Under the pieces are notes generated by a model. That model worked only from the letters and a program-made list of their open reading frames with translations, did no database searches and had not been told where the DNA came from. This document shows, one piece after another, positions 1 to 10,774 of a DNA stretch of 64,000 nt. The stretch's first letter is position 1; the number at the start of each line of letters is the position of its first letter. Source of the DNA: Tetragonia tetragonoides (Eukaryota > Streptophyta > Magnoliopsida > Caryophyllales > Aizoaceae); NCBI GenBank assembly GCA_038025085.1, contig CM076143.1, positions 15,299,501-15,363,500 on the forward strand, given 5' to 3'. A program made the translations under genes and the position numbers.

Positions 1-270
1 GCGGATGGTCGCTGGTTTGACCCCAGGACTGAAGGTCTCGTCACAGTCAATATCGGGACGCTGAGAGTTACCATTAGCAACCATGCGGGCTTTATGCCGC
101 TCAAGAGTACCATCAGAGTTGAATTTATGCTTGAAAAGCCACATTGAACGAACCACATTGACCCCTGGGGGTCGGGGTTCCAAGTCCCAAGTGTTATTTT
201 TAATTAAAGCATCATATTCCGACTGCATAGCAGCCCGCCAGTGATGATCTTTTAATGCCTGGACATGAGA
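1..270 (-). pseudogene. copia reverse transcriptase, N-terminal part
   Basis: The minus-strand translation is open from about 270 to the window edge. It carries the typical start of the copia reverse transcriptase domain: WRAAMQSEYDAL, then NTWDLEPRPPG, then WLFKHKFNSDGTLERHKAR and DCDETFSP. The catalytic YVDD lies beyond the edge. A serine/proline-rich linker (about 270-700) joins it to the integrase C-terminus. The piece itself has no stop, but it belongs to an element with frameshifts, so it is called a pseudogene. Confidence 0.85.
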
Positions 271-366
271 GCGAGGGAGGGGAGAGGAGGAAGTAGTGGG
301 TGAAGTAGTGGTGGTGGAGGGTGAAGATTTTGCAGGGTTTGAAGATCCTGTCTTGCCCGCGGATAG

Positions 367-1480
367 TCATGGTATGAGTGGGTTTTTTTGGTGGTGGGGG
401 GCAGGGAGGGGCGACATGGGGCTGGGCAGTCGGGGGGGTGGAGGGAGGTGACTCGGTAGATGTGGGGGAGGGGACGCGGTGGAGGATGGTGATGACTCGG
501 TAGGGGGGCCATGATGAGGGGAGGTGACGATACCCCCGTAGCCGAAGCCGGGGATGCCGGAGGGGTAGGGAGCTCCGGGGGAGGGGGCACTCGGGGTGGA
601 GAGGAGAAGCTTGCGAGAGAGCGGGGAGGGAGTGTCGTCATCAACAAGGAACTCATAGGAGGGGGGAGGAGATGTGGGGAAGGAGGAGAAGGGAAAGGTG
701 GACTCATCAAAGACAACATGACGAGAGATGATAATTTTGCGTAAGGCAAGATCGAGACATTGATACCCGCGGTGGTTTGATGGATACTCAAGGAAGACAC
801 ATGGGGTGGATCCAGGGGCTAATTTATGTGGGGTAGAGGAGGAGAGATTGGGATAGCATAGGCACCCGAAGACACGAAGGTGAGTGTAGGAGGGACATTT
901 TTTGAAGAAGCGGAAGAAGGGAGTTTCTTTTGAGATGGTGGTGGAAGGGATGAGGTTGAGGAGATGGGCGGCCATATGGAGGGCTTCGACCCAATAGTTG
1001 AATGGTATTTGTGCGTGGAAAAGGAGAGTGCGCACAATGTCGTTAATGGTACGAATCATACGTTCGGATTTGCCATTTTGTTGAGAGGTACGGGGACATG
1101 AGAAACGGAGGACCATGCCAATGGATGAAAATAAGTTTAGAAGCGGTGTATGATCGAATTCCCCCCATGATCACATTGAAAAAACTTTATCTTACAATTA
1201 AATTGGGTGCGCACATAAGCCCGAAAGTGAAGAAATTTAGAAAAAGCATCACTTTTACGAAGTAAAGGATAAACCCACAAAAATTGAGAGAAATGATCTA
1301 GGAAAATAACATAGTAGCGAATGCCGCTAATACTGGGGATAGGGGACGTCCAAATATATGAATGAACAATGTCAAAAGGGGAGGATACGACAGCGTCTGA
1401 GCAATAAAAAGGGAGTCTAACATGCTTTCCTAATTGACAAGCTTGACATAGAGGGGCCGCTTTGTCATTATTACACTTAT
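367..1480 (-). pseudogene. copia integrase, frameshifted
   Basis: Integrase would insert the retrotransposon cDNA into the genome. Visible in order are the zinc-finger cysteines (CQACQLGKH, about 1,450), the catalytic-core segment with DHFSQFLWVYPLL (about 1,290), the second acidic residue in FQCDHGG (about 1,170) and the glutamate segment QQNGKSERMIRTI (about 1,080). The part from 1,116 downward is in a different frame from the part above it, so there is a frameshift or small deletion near 1,120-1,170. The C-terminus runs into a long Pro/Ser-rich stretch. Confidence 0.8.
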
Positions 1481-1481
1481 A

Positions 1482-1940
1482 TTAACCATTACCAACTAAA
1501 GACTTGATAATAGACTCTCCCGGATGTCCCAACCGTTGATGCCAAGTGGAGCGGGTGCAAGTGAGGAAGGTGGTAGGAGTGGATGACTTTGTGGTGGTGG
1601 AGGTGACCGGGTAGAGTTTCCCAGAGCTATCACATCGGAGGAAAGGGGTCCGCGTCTGAAAATCATAGACAGAGAAACCATAAGGGTCAAAGGCAACAAC
1701 ACAGTGGTTTTCACGGACAAACCGACGGACATAGATAAGATTTTTAATTATGTGGGGGCCAACTAAGACATTTTGAAAGTGAAGGGGACGGGAGGAGAAG
1801 GGTAAGGAAGTGTAGCCCATACATGTCACAAGAATAGTATTACCATCACTAACAGTTACAGAATTATTAATGCTTGAACCAAAAATAAAACGAAGGATAC
1901 CTGGTTGGGATGTCAAATGGGCGGTAGCTCCAGTGTCCAT
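1482..1940 (-). pseudogene. copia protease and GAG-pre-integrase segment
   Basis: The 152-residue reading frame begins MDTGATAHLTS, the retroviral-type aspartic protease active site (D-T-G-A) of copia elements. It ends with WHQRLGHPG, the GAG-pre-integrase motif with the first histidines of the integrase zinc finger. The family role is cleavage of the gag-pol polyprotein. The frame stops at 1,482 just after the histidine motif. Adjacent gag and integrase lie in other frames. Confidence 0.85.
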
Positions 1941-2238
1941 TTACCAACCTGTGTTGCCCGGGTCCTGAAGGCTCATGGTGTTGAACGCCTGAGGAAGAGT
2001 GGTGATGGGCTCCGCGGGGGCGAAGTAATCTGCCGGAGGTGCCGCAAACCACGTCCAAGGAGGGGGGGGCGTGGCAGGCTGGCAGGTCAGCCGCGGGGTG
2101 AGTACCTGCGGGGGCCACCTGGGCTAGGTGGGTAGAGGGCTGGCCAGGGGCGGGGCCGAGGATGCCGGCGCTGGCCTGGGGGGCAGCTGGGCTCGCGGTG
2201 GAGCTAGAAGGCATGGGGAGGGTAGGCGGCATGTGCGG

Positions 2239-3287
2239 CTACCCTCCCGGCGGGTAGTAAGGGGGAAACCAGAAGGTGGGCGGCCACGGGGCCGGAGCAG
2301 GAGCCGCGGCAGGTGCGGCAGGTGCGGCAGAAGAGGAGTCAGCCTGCCCACCCTTGCCGCGGTTGTTCTTGTTGTTGTGGTTTTTGTTGGAGTGGGTGTT
2401 TTTGGCGGGGTCGATGGTGAGCAATTGGGGAGAGGGTGAGGGAGGTGGGTTTGCGAGTGGGGCTGGGTAAGGACTGGGCGGGGGAGGGTCGTTGTGTTGG
2501 TGTTGGGCTGTCCGGTATGAGGGAGGAGGAGGTGGGGTGGCGAAGTAGGCATGGTGGGTAGGGTAGGCCATGGGGTATGGGGACGGGTAGGGTTGATTTG
2601 AGGAGGGAGATGGGTAGACTGTGGGGTATTGGTGTTGGGAGTAGAGGAGCATGGAGGATGATGGGTGGTCATGGTGGTGAAAGGATGTGATTTTTGGTGA
2701 TTTGGCTAGACGTTGCTCCTCAAGGAGGAGCATAAAGCGGGTTTGGATGACATTATGGATGTTGTCGAACTTATCGAAAAGGCCATGAATAGTGTGATTG
2801 ACAAGTTGACGCTCGGTAAGGGGGCTATCAATATTACGAAGTAGATCGGCCAAGGTCTTGATTTTAGCACAATAATCATGAACAGATAAATCACCCATTG
2901 ACAAGTTATGAAGTGCGTTTTCAATTGGAGGGCTCGAGCTTCTTTATTATCACGGAACAAATCTTCAAGTGTAAGCCATAAGGTTCTAGCTGTGCTCTTA
3001 GGTTTTAAGATCATTTGAAGTAAGGATTGGTTAATGGTGCCATAGATCCACCTTTTAACTATACCATCAAGGCGTGTCCACTCCAAATCATGGGGTCCGG
3101 AGGCCACGGAGGTCCCATCCAGATGTCCTAGAACACTAAAACTAGTAGAATAGGTCTCAAAAAGTTCCCTCCGAGCATCATAATTCAAGTCATTCAAGTC
3201 AAGGGTTAAAGGGATGTAAGTTCGAATATTATTTATGCCATAAGCGTCAATTGGTGGTGGGGGAGGGGGGTTATCATCAACAGCCAT
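2239..3287 (-). pseudogene. copia gag (UBN2-type), frameshifted
   Basis: The start at 3,287 gives MAVDDNPPPPPPIDAYG, followed by a conserved copia gag core (LDLNDLNYDARRELFETY, then WLTLEDLFRDNKEARALQL). The end of that core and its continuation (SVHDYCAKIKTLADLLRNI, GLFDKFDNIHNVIQTR) are in another frame starting near 2,904, so there is a frameshift at about 2,880-2,910. The C-terminal third is Pro/Ser/Tyr-rich low-complexity sequence. Gag forms the virus-like particle in this family. Confidence 0.85.
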
Positions 3288-3953
3288 ATTATAATTGCTA
3301 AGAGGGAATTAAAAACAATTAGTAAAGGCAATTAATGAAACAAGAGAGAGATGGTGAGTACGTGAGTTATCAGGAGAAACAAGGAGAAGGGAGAAGTGGG
3401 TGAGGTCAGGAAAAAACCCGAAGGATGAGGCGTTGGCAGCGGAAGACGACAAGGGGACGGTGGCAGCGGGCCTCACAGGAGCAGGCGGCGGTGTTAGCGG
3501 CGGACGCAAGTGGCGTCGGCGGTGACGAGCGGTCAAAGAGCCGTTTGACCGTAGCAGACGGGTGAGAGGCTGATTTGAGGAGGGTAGGATTTGTGCTTTC
3601 CAATACTTCTGATTTCTCTGATTTATTGAAAGATACAAAGCCGTTGAGCAACGACGAGTTACCATCTTCAGGATTTTGGCGTGCACTAAAGTCGTTGTGG
3701 CTGAGAGCGTTTTACAGGGTTTAAAGTCGCTCTCCACAACAGCGATTTTGTGTTCGTCAGCAAAATTACGGCTCAGTTTTGCCCCGATTCTACATGAACA
3801 CTATCCTGAGAATTACTTTGTGACCTAGTCTAAATTGGATATTACTTTCTAAAATGACCCAATATGAGGAAATCGTTCACTATAATAAGGTGAAAATTTA
3901 TTGAAAAGTCTTGTGCTATCGCTAAATTAAAGAGAGGAAGTTGTGTTACACAA
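3288..3953. other. copia leader or 5' LTR region, boundary unresolved, then AT-rich spacer
   Basis: Sequence upstream of the copia gag on the minus strand. It holds GC-rich low-complexity stretches to about 3,740 and then ordinary AT-rich DNA. The expected tRNA-iMet primer site is not visible and no LTR partner lies within the window. The open frames here look like chance frames in GC-rich DNA. Confidence 0.4.
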
Positions 3954-3970
3954 TTAAAGATTAATCGGTT

Positions 3971-4247
3971 TTGTGCTATGCCAAAGAAGAGGGTGCAAGT
4001 GAATAGCGGTCGAGGCATCCCCTGCTACATCATGTTCAGACTCTCGTGTTTAATAGAGAACATATCAGACTAGCTGAACAATCAGCGCAAGCACTGGCCC
4101 CGTCAATTAGCACCAACAAGGGGCTAGTATAGTTTCTAGAAACCAGCAGACAGAAGGCATGGGGGGAATGGGATTCGAACCCATAACCTTGTCTTACCAA
4201 ACCACTTGATAGTAAGCTTAGAACCACTAAACCACCACCCTTGTTGG
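3971..4247 (-). mobile_element. tRNA-derived SINE, family A, copy 1
   Basis: A 277-bp element on the minus strand. Its 5' end (near 4,247) has a tRNA-like Pol III promoter: an A box resembling TGGTTTAGTGG and a perfect B box GGTTCGAATCC about 55 bp further on. A perfect 17-bp target-site duplication, TTAAAGATTAATCGGTT, flanks it at 3,954-3,970 and 4,248-4,264, as expected from LINE-assisted retrotransposition. It shares its full length with copy 2 at 4,655-4,939. No open reading frame is expected. Confidence 0.88.
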
Positions 4248-4264
4248 TTAAAGATTAATCGGTT

Positions 4265-4637
4265 AACACATAAACATTTTATGGAATAATGACCTGTCAA
4301 ACGAGTATGTATCTCACGTCAACAACAATTTCCTTCACATGTCCAAAATTGATATAGTATATATGATTGGAAGCTTGCAACACTCCCTAAACAGCTCGAA
4401 TTTGACAACAAAAAATTATCAAAATAATATTTTCTTACAACCTATAAAAGTACAACACATGCAATGAACGAGCCTGGAATTAGTTCTTAATATTTTGGAT
4501 GTCTTAATGCAATATATACACCACATGTTATTTTCCAAAAAAATTAATCTAAACCACATAATTATTCATAGTTATTTCTATTAATGTGCCTGAAAAGTAA
4601 AATAAAACAATAATACTGAGACCGATGAAGTATTACT
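4265..4637. other. AT-rich intergenic DNA between two SINE copies
   Basis: About 370 bp of AT-rich DNA between the two SINE family A copies. No gene, TIR pair or tandem repeat was recognised. Confidence 0.6.
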
Positions 4638-4654
4638 AAATGATAGGAATAACT

Positions 4655-4939
4655 TTTTTTGCTCGTGACAAAGAGGATGCAAGTGAATGGCGACTGAGAC
4701 ATCCCCGCTACGTCATGTTTAGACTCTCGTGTTCAATAGCAAACATATCAGACTAGCTAAACAACCAGCAGAAGCACTGGCTTCGTCAACATAGCACCAA
4801 TAATTAAGGGGCTAGTATATAGTTCGTAGAAGCCAACAAACACAAAACATAGGGGGAATGAGGATTCGAATCCATTATCTTGTCTTACCAAACCACTTGG
4901 GAGTAAGTTTGAGACCATTAGACCACCACTTTTATTGGT
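4655..4939 (-). mobile_element. tRNA-derived SINE, family A, copy 2
   Basis: A full-length relative of the SINE at 3,971-4,247 in the same orientation, with A box (TGGTCTAATGG), B box (GATTCGAATCC, one change from consensus) and the same body. The element's 3' end is a short A tract (4,655-4,660 on the plus strand reads T). The flanking duplication is 17 bp with two mismatches (4,638-4,654 and 4,940-4,956), so this insertion looks older than copy 1. The right-hand duplication reaches into the stop codon of the lectin exon next to it, placing the SINE in that gene's 3' untranslated position, same strand. Confidence 0.85.
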
Positions 4940-4954
4940 AAATGATAAGAGTAA

Positions 4955-5227
4955 CTAATCTACCCTTTTTATATAAATTCCAATGCATTCGAGGTATTGA
5001 CTTCCTCTTCCAAAAAATCCAGCAACAGCATAATCTGGTGGTACGGTAAAGGAGAAGCCGCGAATGTCCGTGCACTCTTCTTTCTCTCCATATGGTCCAT
5101 AACCATTTGGATTTAAACTCGTTTGTATCTTAATCGATGCAACATAGTACTTATTAATATTGTTTGCTTTATACAGTCCATATGTCCCGCTTATATCTGT
5201 GATATGTTCATCTTGACGCAGTTGAAT
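4955..5227 (-). CDS. Jacalin-related lectin, C-terminal exon
   Basis: From the acceptor AG at 5,228-5,229 the translation runs IQLRQDEHITDISGTYG, then a middle strand, then GYGPYGEKEECTDIRGFSF and AVAGFFGRGSQYLECIGIY, ending with a TAG at 4,955-4,957. The YGPYG...FSF and GFFGR...YL..IGIY motifs are the hallmark of the C-terminal half of the jacalin beta-prism fold, the family that binds mannose or galactose glycans. The stretch is open and well conserved. The N-terminal half lies at 10,273-10,467 on the same strand, about 5 kb upstream. The nearest donor and this acceptor do not match in phase, so it could be a relic or part of a gene with a different splice. Confidence 0.72.
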   Translation of the reverse strand: MQLRQDEHITDISGTYGLYKANNINKYYVASIKIQTSLNPNGYGPYGEKEECTDIRGFSFTVPPDYAVAGFFGRGSQYLECIGIYIKRVD

Positions 5228-6092
5228 CTTCATGAAATTCAGTGGAAAACGTATTAGGTATAAGATTATTAGTGAGTTACAGATCAACATTTGAATGATG
5301 ACAAGATTAGAACTAATAGGTTCCATTTTATTTGTTTAAAGAGGAAATCAATTGCTAACCTAACAAGTTAATATGTAGCAATCTTACCTAAGCTTGGGGA
5401 TAGCACAGTAGCATATCACCCACTCATCCTCAGTAAAGACATGAGATTGAGTCTCATTACCTCAAAGGAAGTGACATCATTGCGATTTCAAACAAAAAAG
5501 AAACAAAAATACTCTAAGCCTTCCTTCCAAAACAAATCACACAGGTCACACAAAAGCTCAGATTGTTTCATGCTAAAAGCACTAGTTATATTTTGATCTG
5601 AACCACATGTTCATTCTAAACCTCTTTGGCCCATAACTATTCTTCTTATTCATACTGAGTCGTCTCATAAATGGGTAAAGTTCAGAGTGCTCCGAACAAC
5701 CAGCGTTTCTATTTCCATGATTCGAACACCTCACACTTGTATAATTAGTTTTTAATTTACGAAAATTTGGCTAAAAATCCTTTTAAATTTATCCCGAATT
5801 GCTGAAAATCTTCTTAAAAAATCACTTTGATTCAGTACCCCCTAATAAGTTTTATGATTTTAGAGTTTTGCTTTTGTCTAATTAACTTTTGAGCTACCTA
5901 GACTTCCCACATTAAGGAGTTTTAACCCAAAATCAATTGGCAATGTGGGGGAGTAACTTCTCTAGTTATAAACACCTCAAGAATCTCTTCTTCACCAATG
6001 TGGGACTTCTCGGTCACTTACAGAATGCACATATATTCATTGAAATAAGAGATTTCATGATGTGGATGCTGATAGTGGATGTTGCTAAATGA
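5228..6092. other. Lectin intron, first part: no gene recognised
   Basis: AT-rich DNA, probably intronic to the lectin. It contains a repeated GTGGGACT-type motif cluster around 5,890-6,010, listed separately as a promoter-like module, and no other feature that can be supported. Confidence 0.5.
5966..6007 (-). promoter_or_regulatory. snRNA-type USE plus TATA-like module
   Basis: On the minus strand AGTCCCACATTG (5,996-6,007) matches the plant snRNA upstream sequence element RTCCCACATCG at all but one position. A TTTATAA box follows at about 5,966-5,972, leaving about 23-24 bp between them. That is the spacing used by Pol III snRNA promoters in plants. No snRNA-like sequence or T run follows, so this may be part of a dispersed repeat rather than a working promoter. 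Confidence 0.35.
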
Positions 6093-6095
6093 ATG

Positions 6096-6200
6096 ATACT
6101 CCCTCTGTCCCATAATATAAGTCGTTTAAGGTTTTGCACACGAATTAAGAAAGTTATAATCTAATCTCGATCAATTCTAGCAAAATTAATTAAACTTGAC
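6096..6200 (+). repeat. MITE terminus, truncated
   Basis: Begins TA-CTCCCTCTGTCCC followed by ATAATATAAGTCGTTT, a terminal inverted repeat of a plant Stowaway-like MITE. No matching opposite end lies nearby. An inverted copy of the same terminus is at about 10,201-10,266. Confidence 0.6.
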
Positions 6201-6910
6201 TAGTTCACCCCTTGACTTTAGATTTAGCAAAGAAAATGAGCAATTAATGAAGTAATGTGAAATAAGGGTAGAATTAGTAACAAACAATAAATACTTGGAC
6301 AATGCTAAAGGTCTCTATTGGAGACAATAAAATAGGGTCTCCCTATGATGTGGCAATCGCCACATTGCCAAAGACATTAATTGTCATGTCATATCGCAGA
6401 GGTTAAAATTAAGGCTACATAAAACAGGGGTGATTAAGCAAATAAACAAGATTTGTGTTACCACTTAATTATATTAGGAACCAAGCTTAGAAAGAGGAAA
6501 AGTATGAGAAAGTTAACTATATTAGCAAGGAAACTGAATATATATGAAAAAATTCAGCAAAGTCAATACCTCTAATTTTGCTCCCCTTAAATGAAAATGC
6601 CTATATCTTTCTATCCAAAACAAAGAGCTCTTATATCTCTTTTTTATTTTGGTCTTTTCTTTAAGTCTTTACCTTGTTTTTCTTTCGGTAGTAAAGTATT
6701 TTGATTTACTTATTCTCAAATTCACAAAGAAATAAAAATGTATAAACTTTTATTTTTGCAATTTCTAAAAGCAAAAGGTTCATTTTTTTTTTTTTTAAGT
6801 TTTGAAAAAGAATGAGCTTAAATTTGTAAAATAATTTAGGGTATCTAAATTTACTTTGTATTTCCATACTCTCTTATTTAAAATAAAATTAATAGAATCT
6901 CCAAATATAC

Positions 6911-7175
6911 TAGTCCCTCTATCCCAATCATATCTTTCCAGTTGGTTTTGATACAGTCTGAAAAGACAATACTTTTACCAACAATAACTTTAACTATATA
7001 AATATAAAACTTATTTAAGAATTGATATTGTAAAAATATAATCTAAGTTGAATCTAAAAACGAATAATTTCATATTGTAAATTTTCGTATATTTTTCACA
7101 AATCAATAATCAAAATTTATAAAGTTTAACTCCAAAAAAATCAATTGAGAATATATAAGTGGGATAGAGGGAGTA
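6911..7175. mobile_element. Stowaway-like MITE
   Basis: About 261 bp with inverted termini TCCCTCTATCCCA and TGGGATAGAGGGA, each bordered by TA, the Tc1/mariner-type target duplication. The interior is AT-rich and non-coding. The left terminus has one substitution (G for C) at the second position after TA. Confidence 0.8.
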
Positions 7176-8771
7176 TGTATCTAAAATAAACTTTAATTTA
7201 CATATAACTTGCACGTATTCCCTTAAAAAAAAAATTAGCTAGTGTATAAAACATTTTGCTTGCATCTTTCTAAATTTTAACTATACATTTTACAATTTTA
7301 CTACTCCAAAACCAATTTTGTAGCATACTTTCATCCTTTTGTCTTTTAATATGTATTTACAGATTTTTAATTTATTAGAATTTTAAGCTAATGTTCCAAA
7401 AAAACATTACTCCATAATTTAGCAACAAGTGTAATAAACATTTTACTTGCGACATTGTAGATTTTACCTGTACATCTAATCATTTTACTATACGAAACTC
7501 AATTTGACTGTGTTTATATGGTCTTCTCTTGATTTTCATTTAGCGAAATTGAATCTCATAATTTCCAAATTTAATATTGCATCTAAAAAAATTAAATATC
7601 AGTATGTAAGTTTTAAATAACTTGCACATTCTATCCATTTTTTCTATATTCCATAAATGTCTACGAGAAAACAAAATTTTACTAGGTAGTTATATAATTT
7701 TTTTTCATGTATACATAACATCTTTTAATCAATCACATCCATTATTCTAGCTTAATTTTACTATCGTTGTAAATTCTCCTTATATTTCACCATCCGATAA
7801 TCTAAATTTACCTCATCTACATCATAACTTTACTGTAGAAATGAGAATTTACCACATTTATATCTTAATTTAACTATTACTATGTTTTTCGTACTTTCAT
7901 AATAGAGTATATTCATGTATATTTGTAGAAATAAAATGATGATGATGATGGTGATGATGATGATGATGATGATCAAAACAAGAATAATCTCAATTGACAA
8001 AGGTTTTTAAGGACTATCATGTAAAATGTATTATTTGATACTCCATCCATTTTGTATTTATGACATATTTTAATTAACTTTTTAAGGGTTTAGGTTTCAT
8101 CATTTCTAAACTTTTTTTTTTATCACTCGCATCCCTCAATCAATTTTTACTTTTATTGTACACTTGTTTCTTACATATTACTTCTTATGATATAAATGTA
8201 CCACATATGCATCCTAATTTTACTACAGGATCTACAATTTCACTGCATGTTTGTACAATCACATTATAATACACTTCATAGTTTTTTAAAAATTAAAGAA
8301 AGATTAAGATGATAATAATAACAATAATCATAGGACAAAGTTTCTTAAGGACTATTTCATTTCATATGCTCTTTAATACCCCATCATTTTCGTAATGTAT
8401 GACATATTCTGATTTATTTTTTGGGGGTTTATTGAACATAAGGAGTAGTGTTAAGGTTAGTTTTAATAAAGATTTAGGTTTCATGAAATTGAGGGTTTAA
8501 CAATCAATCAAATACAAAAATTATTTTAACCATTCTTTTAACCATGCGCAATGGTTTATAATATAAGGTTTGATGGAACGGAAGAAGAAATAGTTATTTC
8601 AATCTAAAAAAACGATGTTAAACTTTAATTTCTTCTTCACATGCTTAAAGACCGGTTAATGTAGGGTTCGGGTTTGATGGAACAGGGAGTCGTAATTAAG
8701 GATTATGACACATTCTTACGGCATTTTGGAGTTCAAGGTTTAGGTTTGATTAAATAGGGAGTAATAATTGT
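7176..8771. other. AT-rich DNA with a (GAT)n microsatellite
   Basis: Mostly AT-rich sequence without coding character. A GAT/GGT trinucleotide run spans about 7,937-7,972. Two diverged copies of a MITE-like end occur at about 8,040 and 8,385 (TACTCCATCCATTTTGTA-like). Nothing else was recognised. Confidence 0.55.
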
Positions 8772-9168
8772 GGGATTTCGTGCAACGGAGGGTAATGATT
8801 GATCAACTTCAATTACGTGTAGGTAATTTTCCGTGCATAGTTTGTGATTATACCATCACAACTCCGATTGTGTTTAAACTTTCATGATTTTACTAAGTGC
8901 ATACGCAATTTTACTATGAAGTTTCATAATTTTCTTTATATTTTTGTCATGTCACTTTTTAATGATGACCAATGGGGATTTTGTGCGACGGAAGGCAATG
9001 ATTGATCAACTTCAATTACGTGTAGGTAATTTTCCGTGCATAGTTTGTGATTATACCATCACAACCCTGATCGTGTTTAGACTTTTATGATTTTACTAAG
9101 TCCTACAAATTTTACTATGAACTTTCATAATTTTCTTTATATTTTTGTCAGGTTACTTTTAAACAAAA
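8772..9168. repeat. Tandem duplication, two units of about 203 bp
   Basis: The unit starting GGGATTTCGTGCAACGGA at 8,772 recurs at 8,975 as GGGATTTTGTGCGACGGA. The units share long identical internal stretches and differ by scattered substitutions and a small deletion in the second. There is no coding content. Confidence 0.85.
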
Positions 9169-10200
9169 TTTTACATATTTTACTAGGTACTTAATTAATT
9201 TAACTTTCATTTTTGTTATAGTGCTTTTCAATGGTGCAAAATAGATACAATAAGTATAATTTAAACAAGAATAAAAATTTGAAAATAGCATCTCATTTGT
9301 ACTCTATAAGATTCTAACTTTTTAGATGTAGCGGCAGTAATACAAGTATACAACTTCTTCTATACTTCGACTGTTAGCTAGGAGCTTTTTTTTGTGCTAA
9401 CTATTAGCTAGGAAGCTTGAGTTTATGGTCAAATTTTAACTTTTTATAAGGTAGCTTTTTTTTTTTTTTTTTTTTTGAGCCAATCTGTTTACAAAAGAGA
9501 AATTGAGAGATAAAATTAAAACTTAAAAGATAGGAAATTTAGTTTAGTTAGTTTTTTTTGGGGGGGGGGGGGTTTCAAGGGAGGCAAAGAGGTCAGTATG
9601 ACAAATTTACATAAGTACAATTAGGGAGGAAGATTTCAACTTGGGACATAATGTACCCATAACCTCAATCTTAAGTACTAGGTTAATACCACATTGGTTT
9701 TTTTTATATATTTTTTTTTTGGTGTGTGGTACAATACTAAAACTCAGGGTTACTTTTCTTTCTTTCTTTTTTTTTTTTGGTTATTACCAGTATAAGTAAA
9801 AATAATCGGGACTTTAGCAGTTGAGAACAAAAGGTAGAAAAGTGGTCTAGTACGTACAATCGACAGAGTAAATACAAAGCTGGGTCAAATTTTTTTATTG
9901 TTATTTTAAACAATAAATGACTCTTTTACCTAATATATTCTACGCAATTCAAGTAAGAAAATCACCATATATTAAGTTTTCTGTTTAAATCCTCTTTATC
10001 ATACCTTACTAATCTAATGCTCTTTATTATATTTGCAAAAAAGCCCCTAATCTTTGTTGTTCTTGCTTAACCCCCTTATGAGATGATAAACTAATTAATA
10101 CTCTTGATGATGTGGCAATTGCCATGTCACACAGAGACCCATTTTTTTGGTCACCAGTGAAGACCTATAGAATTAATGTAAATACTTTGTTGGAACTCTA
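9169..10200. other. AT-rich DNA with homopolymer tracts
   Basis: Contains a T run near 9,458-9,476, a T8-G13 block near 9,551-9,571 and further T-rich tracts near 9,700-9,780. No gene or bounded element was recognised. It lies inside the interval between the two lectin exons. Confidence 0.5.
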
Positions 10201-10266
10201 AAATGACTTATAATATGGAAAAAATCCAATTTTCTAAAACGACTTATATTATGGAACGGAGGGGGT
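10201..10266 (-). repeat. MITE terminus (inverted relative to 6,096)
   Basis: Ends ATATTATGGAACGGAGGGGGTA, the reverse complement of the CTCCCTCCGTTCC-type terminus, preceded by an internal near-duplicate of the ACGACTTATATTATGG segment. It sits a few bases inside the intron side of the upstream lectin exon. Confidence 0.6.
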
Positions 10267-10272
10267 ACTAAC

Positions 10273-10467
10273 TTATGAGTTGATCCGCCGTTACCGCCAA
10301 GCCTATTAGTATTTGTCTTCCCGCTACTATTTGCTATAACAAATTCAATTCCATCTACAATGAATCCACTTCGAACTTTTAATTCTTTGATAGAGTCAGA
10401 TGGACCAAGCTCCAGGTACCATTTTGGTGGATCTGGGTTACCAAACGGACCGCATTTTTTTAATATT
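10273..10467 (-). CDS. Jacalin-related lectin, N-terminal exon
   Basis: Downstream of a TGCAG acceptor (10,468-10,472) the translation reads KKCGPFGNPDPPKWYLELG, then SIKELKVRSGFIVDGIEFV, then GGNGGST. This matches the N-terminal half of the jacalin beta-prism (GP.G...W..G....I..I.V..G..ID.I.F, then GG.GG). A possible donor GTTAGT lies at 10,267-10,272, directly next to a MITE end. It ends in phase 2, whereas the candidate acceptor at 5,228 needs phase 0. A first exon carrying the ATG was not identified. The gene may be a relic. Confidence 0.7.
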
Positions 10468-10774
10468 CTGCACTCACAATGAAAAGAAGAAAGAAAAAAG
10501 AAATCATTGGTGTAAGTAAAATCAGTAAACATATATAAGATCAATTTGAGCATCGACGGCTAATTTAGCGAAAGACAAGCAATTTCATACGATTGCCATT
10601 TTTAATAGTATATTGAAGGGCTACAATGGAGAACTTTGATTGCGAGTTTTAATAGACAGTAATGGAATCATTGCGGGCATCCATATAAATAGAAAAACCC
10701 ATAGTGGATGTTCTGTTGATTTATCATAGTTTTGTCTCGTTGGAATGTGACCACACATTTTTTTCAACTTTTGT

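Larger units (their letters stand above)
1..3287 (-). mobile_element. Ty1/copia retrotransposon, degenerate, truncated by the window edge
   Basis: Read on the minus strand the order is gag (3,287-2,239), protease with GAG-pre-integrase (1,940-1,482), integrase (about 1,480-367) and the beginning of reverse transcriptase (about 270-1). This is the copia order, with integrase ahead of reverse transcriptase. The element runs off the left edge, so the rest of reverse transcriptase, RNase H and the 3' LTR are not visible. The domains lie in several frames, so the copy is not translatable. The coding part is visibly more GC-rich than the surrounding plant DNA. No tRNA-iMet primer-binding motif was found beyond the gag start, so the 5' LTR limit is undefined. 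Confidence 0.9.

Noticed and set aside
252..1116. Several GC-rich frames on both strands
   Set aside because: Shadows of the copia integrase and its Pro/Ser-rich linker.
4036..4227. tRNA gene suggested by GGTTCGAATCC
   Set aside because: Only the promoter boxes are tRNA-like; the element is about 280 bp, occurs twice and has TSDs, so it is a SINE rather than a tRNA gene.
6096..10266. One 4.2 kb element bounded by the two inverted MITE ends
   Set aside because: The interval holds a lectin intron with unrelated MITEs and no transposase; the two ends are more likely separate truncated copies.
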